A stretch of 64,000 nucleotides of DNA from Bathynomus jamesi (GCA_023014485.1 JAJOZX010002712.1:186001-250000); one strand, 5' to 3'. Numbered from the stretch's first letter, positions 52,045 through 62,546 are shown. Translations and numbers: made by a program. Notes: generated by a model from the letters alone, not told the origin.

Positions 52045-52401
52045 CTCGATCTTATAACGAACATTGAACGTAGAATTCGAGCGAAAAAATAAATTTAATG
52101 AAATTAATGCAATCACGTACATCTGGTAGCTCCGCACGTGCGCGGCCGACGGTGCGCAACGATCCGGAAATTATATATAATTGGCCTTACGTTATTAAAT
52201 CACTAGTTTGGCGACGGAAACTTGAAAATTACTTGTTGCTAAAAAATTAATGACATCCGGTAGTGTTTATGTTTTCAAGGAGTTTATATAGATGATGGTT
52301 AGTCCAATTTAGTGAGATGGCGCATGAGGCCATAAGCCTTGATGCGGTTTTAAAATTTTTGTACGATACTCTTTCTCTGATGAGGAAAACCTTAGCCAGT
52401 A

Positions 52402-52440
<39 letters not shown>

Positions 52441-52442
52441 AA
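51001..52442. other. Non-coding interval with (TA)n tracts
   Basis: (TA)n at 51201-51232, 52002-52040 and 52415-52440, a (CA)n at 51264-51276 and an (AAC)n/(AAT)n run near 51418. No gene recognised. Confidence 0.45.
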
Positions 52443-52731
52443 TTTGGTTAGCTTCCGCCCGAATTGTTCATTCTGACGAAGGTGAAGCTTTTCACTCCAC
52501 CTTAGACCTTCAGTTTAACGTGGAATCCGAACCACGCCCCATCAGCAGCCCAGCGTCTTAACCACTAGGCCACCTAGGTCCTAGGGTACCCATTTATCTA
52601 CTAACCACTTTCTTTTACTGTGTGGAAGGATGAACAGCTGGGTTTTGCTGCGCGCCGGCTGCCGTCGGGTCTCGAACCCGGGGCCGATGGATTCGTAGTC
52701 AGCGACGCTAACCACTACACCACCGAGGCGC
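52443..52731 (-). mobile_element. tRNA-dimer SINE, copy S4
   Basis: Complete minus-strand copy: first module with GTGTAGTGGTTAGCGTCGC and GGGTTCGAGACCCGACGG, second with TGGCCTAGTGGTTAAGACGC and CGTGGTTCGGATTCCACG, tail AAGCTTCACCTTCGTCAGAA and GAACAATTCGGGCGGAAGC. It lies between two (TA)n tracts. Confidence 0.83.
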
Positions 52732-52752
52732 ATATATATATATATATATATG

Positions 52753-53880
52753 AATAGAAACGACATAAGTGTTAAGGAACGTTTCTGCACACGAGGAGGA
52801 GAGATAACGAATAATGAAAAATGAGGCGAACCGCCCAGGAATCGAACCCAGGGCCTTCCAATTGCCGGTCGGACGCTCTACCATTATGCTACGGACCTCA
52901 CTCAATCACAAATCGAAATTCTCCCACATAGGGCAGAAACCAATGCCCTGAGAGGGCACCCTCGCAAATCGTGAATATGCGCATATAACTGCAATGACCG
53001 CGCAGTATATAAATGAATAGAAACGACATAAGTGTTAAGGAACGTTTCTGCACACGAGGAGGAGAGATAACGAATAATGAAAAATGAGGCGAACCGCCCA
53101 GGAATCGAACCCAGGGCCTTCCAATTGCCGGTCGGACGCTCTACCATTATGCTACGGACCTCACTCAATCACAAATCGAAATTCTCCCACATAGGGCAGA
53201 AACCAATGCCCTGAGAGGGCACCCTCGCAAATCGTGAATATGCGCATATAACTGCAATGACCGCGCAGTATATAAATGAATAGAAACGACATAAGTGTTA
53301 AGGAACGTTTCTGCACACGAGGAGGAGAGATAACGAATAATGAAAAATGAGGCGAACCGCCCAGGAATCGAACCCAGGGCCTTCCAATTGCCGGTCGGAC
53401 GCTCTACCATTATGCTACGGACCTCACTCAATCACAAATCGAAATTCTCCCACATAGGGCAGAAACCAATGCCCTGAGAGGGCACCCTGGGTTCGATTCC
53501 TGGGCGGTTCGCCTCATTTTTCATTATTCGTTATCTCTCCTCCTCGTGTGCAGAAACGTTCCTTAACACTTATGTCGTTTCTATTCATTTATATACTGCG
53601 CGGTCATTGCAGTTATATGCGCATATTCACGATTTGCGAGGGTGCCCTCTCAGGGCATTGGTTTCTGCCCTATGTGGGAGAATTTCGATTTGTGATTGAG
53701 TGAGGTCCGTAGCATAATGGTAGAGCGTCCGACCGGCAATTGGAAGGCCCTGGGTTCGATTCCTGGGCGGTTCGCCTCATTTTTCATTATTCGTTATCTC
53801 TCCTCCTCGTGTGCAGAAACGTTCCTTAACACTTATGTCGTTTCTATTCATTTATATACTGCGCGGTCATTGCAGTTATA
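52753..53880 (-). repeat. tRNA-like 263-bp tandem repeat R1 with terminal inversion
   Basis: Three units at an exact 263-bp period on the minus strand, each with a tRNA-like segment: AGCATAATGGTAGAGCGTCC (A box), a 5-bp stem TCCGA/TTGGA with loop CCGGCAA, and CCTGGGTTCGATTCCTGGG (B box). Near 53488, inside the B box, the sequence reverses and continues as one plus-strand unit to 53880. Short open frames ('MSEVRSIMVERPTGNWKALG') are translations of the tRNA-like region. It is bounded by (TA)n at both ends. Confidence 0.88.
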
Positions 53881-53993
53881 TGCATATATATATATATATA
53901 TGACTTTACTTAAGTCCCGTCCGGAGTTCTCCGGGTTGGGTCCCACATTCGATGTCTCCATCCTCTCCACGTCCCTCTGTCCGACGCCATGTG

Positions 53994-54325
53994 ATACACA
54001 CACACCGTGCATGGAACAAGGAATTATTCTGGGAATGACAAACACTATAGTTTTTTCTTTTTCATAATGTTAGTCCGACGTGGGCAACGGGTCACTCGCA
54101 AAGAGGCCCCAAAAATATAGCTTCCCTCACCAGCTATCCGCAAAGCAGATAGGATCCAGCTTTGGGACAGGATCTAGGAGTTACAGCTACACCTAGCCTA
54201 CTATATCCAGAACCTCAAAACCATTATCATTACCTCAGTTACCATTATTTATTCGGACTACAGGGGATTTAATTTTCCCAGAAGAGTTCCTTGTTCCATG
54301 CACAGTCTGTGTGTATCGGGGAACC
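53994..54325. repeat. Imperfect inverted repeat, ~45-bp arms
   Basis: GATACACACACACCGTGCAT and GGAACAAGGAATTATTCTGG near 53994-54035 recur in inverse near 54275-54325 (GATACACACAGACTGTGCAT on the minus strand). The spacer is about 240 bp and unassigned. Possibly a MITE without clear ends. Confidence 0.55.
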
Positions 54326-54495
54326 ATTCTGAGTTCAATCTCATATATATAATTGTGTGTGTGTGTGTGTGTGTTTTCACAGGCAGAAATTTGCAAGGAA
54401 TGTGAAAAATTGCCTTTGAAGCGGTAATTATTTGCGTCCAATTGGCGATTCGATTTCAGCCATTGCGCTTTCAGGCAATAAATAGACGATAAAAG

Positions 54496-54497
<2 letters not shown>

Positions 54498-54548
<51 letters not shown>
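54498..54548. repeat. (TC)n microsatellite
   Basis: 51 bp of TC repeat. No CR1 3' UTR lies directly upstream. Confidence 0.9.
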
Positions 54549-54550
<2 letters not shown>

Positions 54551-54807
54551 GCACGTTCCTTCTGGGTGTTGTAAACTTTATACTTGGGGTGTGACAGCCC
54601 TCCGGTCCCGAGTCGTGGGATTCTAGAGAAATTGGCTGCCAATTCCTTTAGGTTCTCTCTCTTTCGGGAGGGCGGGTGAAGTCTGTTGTACAAACCTGTC
54701 CCGTGGGTTACTAGGACCCCTTCCCATCCCACTCTGTCCTTTTAGCTTAGGTTAGGGATGTTCTCCTCTGACTGCAAAAAAAAAAAGAAAACTTTTAGTA
54801 TTGTCTT

Positions 54808-55810
54808 TTTCTCTACTGTTACGATTAGGACGCTACTGCTATCTCATGCGTGGGAAGAGAGGCTTGGAACCTCTATAAATAACACCATTTAACTTCAGTT
54901 GTAGGTAAGTATTTAGAGGGGATAATAGCGAGTAGGATTGTTGACCATTTGGATTCCTACAAGCTACTTGGGGACTCCAACATGGGTTTAGACGGCATAG
55001 GTCGTGTCTCACCATCATGCTCGAGTTTTTCTACGTCATGTTGAGTGAGTATGATAAGAGTAGGGCGATTGATTAGAAGGCCTTTGATAAGGTACCTCAC
55101 CGCCGGCTAATGGCCGAAGTGCGCGCGCTGGGTATTGGTGGGGAAGTAGGTAGGTGGATTGGAAACTGGCGAAAAATGCCACAAAGTTAATCCCTTTCGT
55201 TAGGCATATGGGCTACAATCGATGCTTACGTGACGCGGGTTCAAAGATGTCGATTTTAGAAGCATGTTTAGTTCAAATGATAACCCAACTCGCAACAATG
55301 GTTAGAAGTTGGATTTGAAACGATTTAGGACTAGTATATGTGGGAATTACTTTAACACGTTGATAGTTTAAGATTAAAACATAAGAAAACTCTGCAGGAG
55401 TTCGCTTGCACGGTGTCTCTCTGAGCAAGGTAAATATAGAGCTATTTATATATTCTCCACTTTCCTGTAAAATTTCCTTGGCTACTTTTCCAGGGTCAAG
55501 GTATTTTCTTCAACCTTTTTCCGTACCTGCCTCTGGCAGGGAGGGAGCGGAGGGTGGGGAGAGAGCCTTCTACTTTTCTATCCAGTTTTCTACTACTGCT
55601 AGGATAGTTGAAAGAAAAATAAACTTTTAATAACAGGAACAGTTCCTCGGTGGATCAGTTCAAGAAAAGGTTAGACTAAATCTTGCACACTATTTGAGTG
55701 TGTAGAAAATTTTCCCTGGCACCCGTTGCCATTGGTACCTCCTCGGTATGGGCCGCAAGGCCTTTTGAGGTACTTCTTTTCCTTGTAACACTCTCTCTCT
55801 CTCTCTCTCC
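54808..55810 (+). mobile_element. CR1 LINE B copy 5: internally deleted, twin of copy 4
   Basis: Plus-strand near-identical counterpart of 13684-14712 in the opposite orientation. It has the same 5' end (TTTTTCTCTACTGTTA), the same deletion junction (GGCGAAAAATGCCACAAAGT), the same fusion of 'RFRTSICGNYF'-like sequence to the C module, the same B C-terminal stub, the shared 3' UTR and a (TC)n tail (55791-55810). Confidence 0.83.
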
Positions 55811-56136
55811 AGGAGTTCGCTTGCACGGTGTCTCTGTGAGCAAGCTAAATATAGAGCTATTTATATATTCTCCACTTTCTTGTAAAATTTCCTTGGCTAC
55901 TTTTCCAGGGTCAAGGTATTTTCTTCAACCTTTTTCTGTACCTGCCTCTGGCAAGGAGGGAGCGGAGGGTGGGGAGAGAGCCTTCTACTTTTCTATCCAG
56001 TTTTCTACTACTGCTAGGATAGTTGAAAGAAAAATAAACTTTTAATAACAGGAACCTCCCAGAGTGGACCGAAAGGTCTTTGAGGCTTCCTCTTGTCCTT
56101 GTAACTCCTTGTCCTTGTAACTCTCTCTCTCTCTGA
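55811..56136 (+). mobile_element. CR1 family C 3'-end fragment following a (TC)n tail
   Basis: Starts at once after the (TC)n of copy 5 with AGGAGTTCGCTTGCACGGTG, repeats the C module, and ends with the variant 3' UTR (GAGTGGACCGAAAGGTCTTT, CTTGTAACTCCTTGTCC) and a second (TC)n at 56120-56136. Another 5'-truncated copy placed exactly at a (TC)n tail. Confidence 0.82.
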
Positions 56137-57450
56137 GTCATATGCAGTAATAATCGTTATTTATTATTATATTATTATTATTACTTATAATTATAACATT
56201 ACGAATATTTTAACCACAAATGAACAGAAAATGGAAACCAGTAGAATTTTTTCTTATACTGAAAATGAGATGTTATTCTTTTTAAATGACTGATTCACTC
56301 ATGCATATATGAAAGGTCATAGCTGATAATGACAAAGTCTACCAATATGTAGTCAAATCAGGCTCGTACAAAATTAACACTCGTCTTTGAAGCCGAGGAA
56401 AAACCAAGAAGACCACAAATTTACAAAATTACCACAGTTATCAAAATTTGACTTCGCATCCAAAGCCAGTGAGACCAAATTTGTGAAGCTGCTGTTAAAA
56501 TGTAAGTGGCTAGTGAGCTTAAAGTAAATGTTAAGGTCTCATTAGCTTAAAGATTTGTTTTCAGTTTATTTTGTATGATATTATGTGCATGTTATAATGC
56601 GAGCGTGGGCCGACTAGATGTAGGTAGGCTTTGACCATGCGAAATGAGTTTGCTTATAATCTAATAATTATCATGTTTGCTCATCTTATTATTTATAGTT
56701 ACTTTACACACCTTTTTATCTCTCGGAAAATAATGAAAAGTTAAACTGTTCTTGTTTCTTCTAATCTGTGTGTTTAATATTACAACCATAAAAAGCAGAA
56801 TATGTAACAAATCCTGGCCCTAATCCGAAAATACAAGTCGTTCCAAAAGCGTGTTCACCCACAACAACAACAACAACAACAGTTACGAAATGACTGTTGA
56901 ATGAAACTTGTAATTTGTGAAGTTCATGTGGGAGGGCGCTGCGAGTGTTTTAGTATGAATGTTTGACTGAAACGAGACATTATGATAAAACTTGGTAATT
57001 ACATTGGACAATGGTGGGACGGGAAAATTCTGTGCAAAATTTGAACGCTGAGTTCTGATTGGTTTGTTTCTCCATTGAAGAAACTCTCTGACATAAAGAG
57101 AAATCTTGCGGAAAAACAAGGCCTATGTATAACAATATACGAAACTGACAATATTTTCCACTAGTGAGGTTATATCCCGCCAAATGAATATATATTAACC
57201 TTGGAATGCATAGTGGGGTCCAATTCGGTCCCACACGCTACGATGACTTGATTCGCCTATGCAATCTAGAGTTAAGTACTCGCCACCTAGCGTATGGAGT
57301 GAACTATATTTTGTACAAGGAGATATGACATGATTGTAAGTTGAATTTTTTAAATTATAGCACCCAACTTTAAACAGGTCAAGCCTATATGCCAAATTCA
57401 TTAAGTAAAAACTACGCAATTATATACAGTAATGATCAATTTTAAGTCAT
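56137..57450. other. Non-coding interval
   Basis: About 1.3 kb of AT-rich sequence with an ATT run near 56165 and (CAA)n near 56863. Frames on the minus strand are weak and unrecognised. Confidence 0.4.
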
Positions 57451-57816
57451 TAGTGCCTATTGGTAGAATTTTCTACCAACAAAATTGTTTGTTATTATTG
57501 CATCACTTTTTCTTGTATTCACATGATCTTCGATATGAGTCATTGATATGACGCGATCTTTTAGATGCGTTTTTCGCAGGTATTTCCGTTTTTCTACCAA
57601 ACAGTAAATGACGAGAAGGAGATAGGAGACACGGGTCGTGTTGTAAATAGTCTTTGGTAAAATATACTCCAAAGAATTTCTGTGAAAGACCAACCAATTC
57701 AGAACTTAGTTCTCTCACATTTTTTTTCTTAATTTTCACTCCTTTCATTTAAATGAATTTCCTAAAATTCTCAATTAATTACACCAGTACACATTTGAAA
57801 ACTTGTCGATCGATTT

Positions 57817-58185
57817 TTACAAACTAGTTGGTGATTCTATATAATTTGGGTATTGAAGGCTCTCTCTATTCTTTGCATTATAACCTTTAACATTGCAAGA
57901 ACAGAAGTAGCATTCGTCGGTATGGTTTCTAGGCTCGCGCCATACCATAGGGATCCCAAATGGCAAACTTTTCTTTTTACCTTTGCTCCAATTCCTTAGT
58001 GCCGCAACACACGTAAGACAAACCTTGTGTGGAGCCCAACTTTTGTCTTGATCTAATTTAATTCCAAAGTAAGCATGATAAGCTCTCTTAATGAAGGTCG
58101 TTACATTTGTCTTTTGTTTTACAACATACCGACCACAAATATAACAAAATATGTCTAGACTATGGGTACATTCTCTAGAAGCCAT
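57817..58185 (-). CDS. Cysteine-rich protein of an uncharacterised arthropod family (122 aa)
   Basis: Begins 'MASRECTHSLDIFCYICGRY' and continues 'KRAYHAYFGIKLDQDKSWAP', 'HKVCLTCVAALRNWSKGKKK', 'GIPMVWREPRNHTDECYFC', 'KGYNAKNRESLQYPNY'. Three CxxC-type pairs (residues ~14-17, ~54-57, ~91-94) plus histidines suggest zinc binding. I recognise the pattern from uncharacterised, multi-copy proteins in arthropod genomes, where it is usually the N-terminal part of a longer protein. Here the frame stops after 122 residues. The minus-strand frame at 57503-57748 may be a decayed continuation but cannot be assigned. Function unknown. It may be a host gene exon or a mobile-element passenger. Confidence 0.6.
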   Translation of the reverse strand: MASRECTHSLDIFCYICGRYVVKQKTNVTTFIKRAYHAYFGIKLDQDKSWAPHKVCLTCVAALRNWSKGKKKSLPFGIPMVWREPRNHTDECYFCSCNVKGYNAKNRESLQYPNYIESPTSL

Positions 58186-58610
58186 TATTAAAATGTTAAA
58201 GACGTAATGTTAGAATTATCTATCTGAAAAATATGAAAAAACGAAATTAATTAAAGATAAAAAAGGTAAAAAATTACAAAACGCCCCAAAATTGTTTTGC
58301 TAATAACTTTAAAACTGTGGGTGATAGAAATAAACTGGTAGCATTTTTTAATTCAGCTCAGCGAACTGCTTCAGAATCACAACTCAAAATAAAGAAATCG
58401 ATTTTCATGCAGACCGGTGTAATTCTTTCTGAATATTTCAAGGGATGGGAAAATCTTTAATATAAAATATTTGATATTAACTATCTGGTATTTGGGAGTA
58501 ATTGATATAATACTTACAGTAGGGCCTATTATTATTATAAGTACATAAATACAATAATTTAAGAGCCCAACATCGATTAATTATGAATCTATCTACCATG
58601 TATGTATACC
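58186..58610. other. Non-coding interval upstream of the cysteine-rich ORF
   Basis: AT-rich. No clear promoter element can be defined. It would contain the 5' region of the minus-strand ORF. Confidence 0.3.
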
Positions 58611-58618
58611 CCTTACGG

Positions 58619-59201
58619 CAGACCCGGATCTAGGGGTGGGCTATGTGGGCTGCAGCCACGGGCCCCGCATTTGAGGGGGGCCTCCAAATTTGGAGAAGTT
58701 TTCCCCAATGTCTTAAATGCATACAGAATGTACTTGTCATTGATGGTGACCAATTGTACCGGCGAACAGAGTTTTTCTAAGTTAAAGCGACTGAAATGTT
58801 GCACACGTTCAACAATGAAGCAAAAGCGATTACAGTCACTGGCAATTCTCTGTGTTGAACATGCTCTGGCCAAAGAAGTCGATTTTCGAAATATTATTAA
58901 TGAATTTGCACAAAAAAAGGCTCGTCGGTTCAATCGGTTGCCAGCTCATAATCAGTAGGTAGGTGTGTATAAAATTATTAATTCAGGAAAATATAATATG
59001 TAAAATAAAGTAAAATATTTGTAAAGTAATATGTTTGTTCTGAAAACTAAATAAATAAAGTAAAGTAATATGTTTGTTCTGAAAACCTTTAATTTTCCTC
59101 GTAAACAAAGCTTATAATCCTTATACAATAAAAATTGTAGCCAAGGGGGCCCCCCAAAAAAATATTAGCCACGGGCCCCCATTCTTCTAGATCCGGGCCT
59201 G
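58619..59201 (+). mobile_element. hAT element fragment with dimerisation domain
   Basis: 583 bp with ends CAGACCCGGATCTAG and CTAGATCCGGGCCTG and a perfect 8-bp duplication CCTTACGG (58611-58618, 59202-59209). GGGCCCC and GCAGCCACGGGCCCC motifs occur at both subterminal ends. It retains the transposase C-terminus, so it is an internally deleted hAT. Confidence 0.92.
58690..58958 (+). pseudogene. hAT transposase C-terminal dimerisation domain remnant
   Basis: Reads 'FGEVFPNVLNAYRMYLSLMV', 'TNCTGEQSFSKLKRLKCCTR', 'STMKQKRLQSLAILCVEHAL' and 'INEFAQKKARRFNRLP'. The 'SxGERSFSKLKxIK...RLxxLAxLxIE' pattern is the hAT dimerisation domain (usual form of the motif, with C-T-G-E-Q-S-F here). Only the last ~90 residues remain. 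The frame is open at its left because the element end is translated. Confidence 0.88.
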
Positions 59202-59446
59202 CCTTACGGAATAGTAGAGGAATGACGTCTGAAAATGTTTGTCACTTTTACCTAAGCCTCCGCCTAAGGAGGCGGGGCTTGTACATCTCTCACCACTGTG
59301 TATTCAGTTCACATTGGGTTAGAGAGATTACGAATTGTCCAATCGGGGAAAGTTTCACTTTTTCCATAGGTTGACCAAATAGAAAGAAAACTGCTTTACA
59401 GCTTGCCCAGTACTGTTTCGTTGGAAATAAAAAAAATATATATATA
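59202..59446. other. Non-coding spacer
   Basis: Short sequence between the hAT target duplication and the DD41D mariner, ending in a TA-rich run. Confidence 0.4.
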
Positions 59447-60655
59447 CAGGGTGTTTATAAAGTCCCTATCTATTTCGTTGAATTAACGGTTTTTACTTTT
59501 GTTGCAGAACCCTATGAAAATGAGTGTACAAGAACGTGTGATGGTGGTTGACACTTCGGATTAAAGGAAAGAAATGCAAAGAAATTAGAGGTGTTTGAAA
59601 GAACATTTCACAAGCCAGGTCCTACAGACAAGACAATTCGTGATTTGCTTAATAAATTTAAAAGAACGGGATCTGTTCATGATGAGTCAAGATCTGGACG
59701 TCCAAGTGTCTCTGAGCATGCTGTAAATGCAGTACGTAATGTTATCGATGAACATCCAAGCATGTCAATTCGCACCACATCACGTAGACTCGGGATACCC
59801 AAATCAACTGTTCACAAAATTTTGAAATCGACGTTGAAAAAGAGAAGTTATCACATTCAGGTGCTTCATGACTTACATGAAGAGGATTATCCAAAGCGAA
59901 GTGCAATGTGTGCCGATCTTGTTGAACACATTCAGAATGAAAATTTAATGGACCACATTCTCTTCGGTAATGAAGCAACTTTCCACACACGTGGAAAGGT
60001 TAATTGCCATAACTGCCGCATATGGGCTAATGAAAAGCCAGTTGATTTTTATCAATGGGAACGAGATTCTCCTTAAAGTTACTGTCTGGTTGGGTATGAC
60101 AAAATCTAAGATTTATGGGTACTTTTTCTTTGCTGAAGCTACAGTTACAGGGCTTATTTATCTGGACATGCTTCAGCAATTCCTGGAACCCCAACTTCAT
60201 TCAGATAGCATTTTAAACACCGTCGTCTTTCAACAAGATGGGGCACCTTGTCATTACGCAAACATTGTTCGGGAGTACCTAAATGAACGACTTCTAAATC
60301 GGTGGATCGGACGTGGAGGCAACAGGCCCTGGGCGGCTCGATCTCCAGAACTAACGCCCTTGGATTTCTTTGCATGAGGCTTTATCAAATCAAACGTCTA
60401 TCAAACGAGGGTTACAGATCTGCAAGATTTACGTGGTCGTATTGTTAAGAGCAGTTACAGAAATAACCCGTGTCATGCTCCAAAATGTGTTCCGCAATGC
60501 TGCTGACAGATTCGAACCCTGTAGAAATACTGATGGTGCTCATGTCGAATCATATGGTTAAGTATTCATTAAATGTATGCCTTCTACTATATTGTTATTG
60601 AATTTTACCCTTTTTGCTACGTTTTCACTGAGATAAGGACTTTATAAACACCCTG
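59447..60655 (+). mobile_element. Mariner (DD41D-type), near full-length but dead
   Basis: 1209 bp flanked by TA, with ends CAGGGTGTTTATAAAGTCC and GGACTTTATAAACACCCTG. It contains one transposase gene in two or three frames. Length and gene content fit a complete mariner copy inactivated by point changes. Confidence 0.9.
59520..60560 (+). pseudogene. Mariner-type transposase, catalytic residue lost
   Basis: The N-terminal frame (59591-60076) has 'KPGPTDKTIRDLLNKFKRTG', 'SRSGRPSVSEHAV' (GRP linker) and 'MSIRTTSRRLGIPKSTVHKI', two helix-turn-helix units. Then 'HILFGNEATFHTRGKVNCHN', where family members have a D in place of the N (SDEATF). A frameshift near 60065 follows. Then 'VTVWLGMTKSKIYGYFFFAE', 'FQQDGAPCHYANIVREYL' (second aspartate), 'RSPELTPLDFFA' followed by a TGA at the usual tryptophan. 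I count 41 residues between the second and third aspartates. Inactive through the D-to-N change, frameshift and stop. Confidence 0.87.
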
Positions 60656-60661
60656 TACATA

Positions 60662-60665
<4 letters not shown>

Positions 60666-60700
<35 letters not shown>
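60666..60700. repeat. (TA)n microsatellite
   Basis: Alternating TA tract. It is followed by a lone mariner-type end AGGGTGAGTCAAAAGTAGCG, which has no partner. Confidence 0.88.
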
Positions 60701-60704
<4 letters not shown>

Positions 60705-60768
60705 GAGTCAAAAGTAGCGCCCGATTTCTGACAGTTGATTGTTTGTTTGCCATTTGTATATATATACA

Positions 60769-61674
60769 CAGGGCGTCCCAAAAAAATGTATACACACTTT
60801 AAATAATTATAAAGGCAGTGTTTATTAAAATACATTTCATTTTCAAAATGTAATAGAATCTACAGACATTATTTAATTGTTTTGTCAACGCCTGTTTTCA
60901 AACTGACGTCCGTTCTGGTCCAGGCACTGCTGATAACGCGAAGCAATGGAATCGCAAACATCACGAAACATTTCGTTTGGTATTTGTGTGCATTCTCGTT
61001 CAATGGCTGCTCTCAATTCAGCGACTGTTGCAGGTTTTATAGCGTAGACTTTGTCTTTTAAGTATCCCCATAAAAAAAAGTCTAGTGGTGTGAGGTCTGG
61101 TGAACGCGGAGGGTATTCTACGAAACCCCTTCGTCCAATCCACATCCACATCGTGCCAAGTACCACTCGCAATACTCCACTCTTCGGTCCGGATCATCAT
61201 CATCTTCATTAATAGCATGGACTAATCTTGGAATGTAACTTTTCCATTGACAGCGCTTCAAAATGCGTTGGACAGACGATTCTGAAATTCCTACCTCACG
61301 ACTCGCTTGCCGCACAGATTTTCTTGGACTTTGGTGATACGTTTCCAGTACTCTTTCTTGCTTTGTGGGGCTTGTCGATGTCCGTGGTCTTCTGGAACGC
61401 TTCTTGTGGACATTCTGAACAGTTCCATCGGCTTCAAACTTATCTCTAATTCGAGTGATGGTAAGTCGCGTTGGTGGATCTGTTTGAAACTCCCTCCTAA
61501 ACTGTCTTTGCACTTCAACTGCGTTTTCACACTTCCAGTAGCATTTTAGAATGAATTTCCTTTGTTCAAAGCTTAGTCTGACTGCCATTATTAATTCTAA
61601 TGGGTTTAACTTGGAAAGAAAGAAACATCAATTGAGCTATCAGCTGTTAAAGTGTGTATACATTTTTTGGGACG

Positions 61675-61679
<5 letters not shown>
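60769..61679 (-). mobile_element. Tc1/mariner element M1, copy 2 (internally deleted, inverted)
   Basis: 911 bp with ends CAGGGCGTCCCAAAAAAATG and an inverse ending in GGGACGCCCT followed by A (the last G is changed), next to (TA)n. It carries the same family transposase as 31559-32414, in the opposite orientation and with ~53 bp more sequence. Its own large internal deletion removes the catalytic core. Confidence 0.9.
60885..61588 (-). pseudogene. M1 transposase, copy 2 (deleted and frameshifted)
   Basis: N-terminal frame 61588-61118 ('[20 protein letters not shown]' to '[20 protein letters not shown]') and C-terminal frame 61172-60885 ('[20 protein letters not shown]', '[20 protein letters not shown]'). 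Between 'CEWYLA' and 'WIGRRG' about 130 residues with the first two catalytic aspartates are absent, apparently at a GATGTGG/ATGTGG direct repeat near 61146. Compared with copy 1 it keeps an extra ~53 bp. Confidence 0.83.

Positions 61680-61729
<50 letters not shown>
61680..61729. repeat. (TA)n microsatellite
   Basis: Alternating TA tract directly attached to the M1 element end. Confidence 0.9.
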
Positions 61730-61732
<3 letters not shown>

Positions 61733-61809
61733 AAAAAAATGACGCTTCGTTCTACTTACAAAAATGCAGTTATGTTTTTTGCACTTATTTTCATCTAGCT
61801 TAGCCTAAC

Positions 61810-62004
61810 CAGGGGTTCTTAACCTCTGGGTCGCGACCCAAACTTGGGTCATTAAATTGTCATTTATCATTTATTTATGTTATCCCTAATCATTTTATCA
61901 TTATTTTATTATCAATTACGAGTGAACTGTTTGAAGGTATTGGTCGCCGAACTAGCCCTGAGACCAGAATTTGGATCGCAGCCTAAAAAGGTTAAGAACC
62001 CCTG
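61810..62004. mobile_element. Small hAT-like MITE
   Basis: 195 bp with 15-bp ends CAGGGGTTCTTAACC and GGTTAAGAACCCCTG. The flanks share GCCTAAC on both sides, but they are part of a CCTAA-rich stretch, so the duplication length (7 or 8) is uncertain. Internal GGTCGCGACCC palindrome. Non-coding. Confidence 0.72.
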
Positions 62005-62308
62005 GCCTAACCTAACCGGACCTACTCTAACTAACCAAACAAAAGTTATTTCAACGTTTTTAATTATACACATACATTATTGAGCATCAAATAGGATTTC
62101 AAATGAGTAACCAACCAATACAGACATTTTCACAACGACACAGTATACATGGTACAGTTTAGTAAATGGAATGACAATAAAATGGCAAAGAAGAAAGAGA
62201 TAATTTAAAAATTCATTTCCAAGCGTCTCATTTTCTTGTTTTGTTTAATTTCGTAACAAAAGTTGTTTGCGATTAAACACGCACAATTTTATATAAAAGT
62301 TTGTATAC

Positions 62309-62395
62309 AGGGTAGGCCATAAGTCCCAATCGGGAGTTTGAATTTTTTTTATTTTTTTTTATTTTCGCTTTAATTATAACCGATTGGGACTTATG

Positions 62396-62397
<2 letters not shown>
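62309..62397. mobile_element. Short palindromic MITE beside (TA)n
   Basis: CAGGGTAGGCCATAAGTCCC with AATCGG, and the inverse CCGATTGGGACTTATGGGT. The right outer end is lost in the (TA)n that follows. Confidence 0.55.
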
Positions 62398-62462
<65 letters not shown>

Positions 62463-62464
62463 TG

Positions 62465-62498
<34 letters not shown>

Positions 62499-62546
62499 AT
62501 GTATATATATGTATGTGTATATATATGTATGTATATATATATATAT

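Noticed and set aside
52753..53480. CRISPR-like or direct-repeat array
   Set aside because: Whole 263-bp units are repeated without variable spacers, and the genome is eukaryotic.
52753..53880. Proteins 'MSEVRSIMVERPTGNWKALG...' repeated several times
   Set aside because: They are translations of the tRNA-like 263-bp repeat, ending at unit boundaries. The identical frames reflect tandem duplication, not coding constraint.
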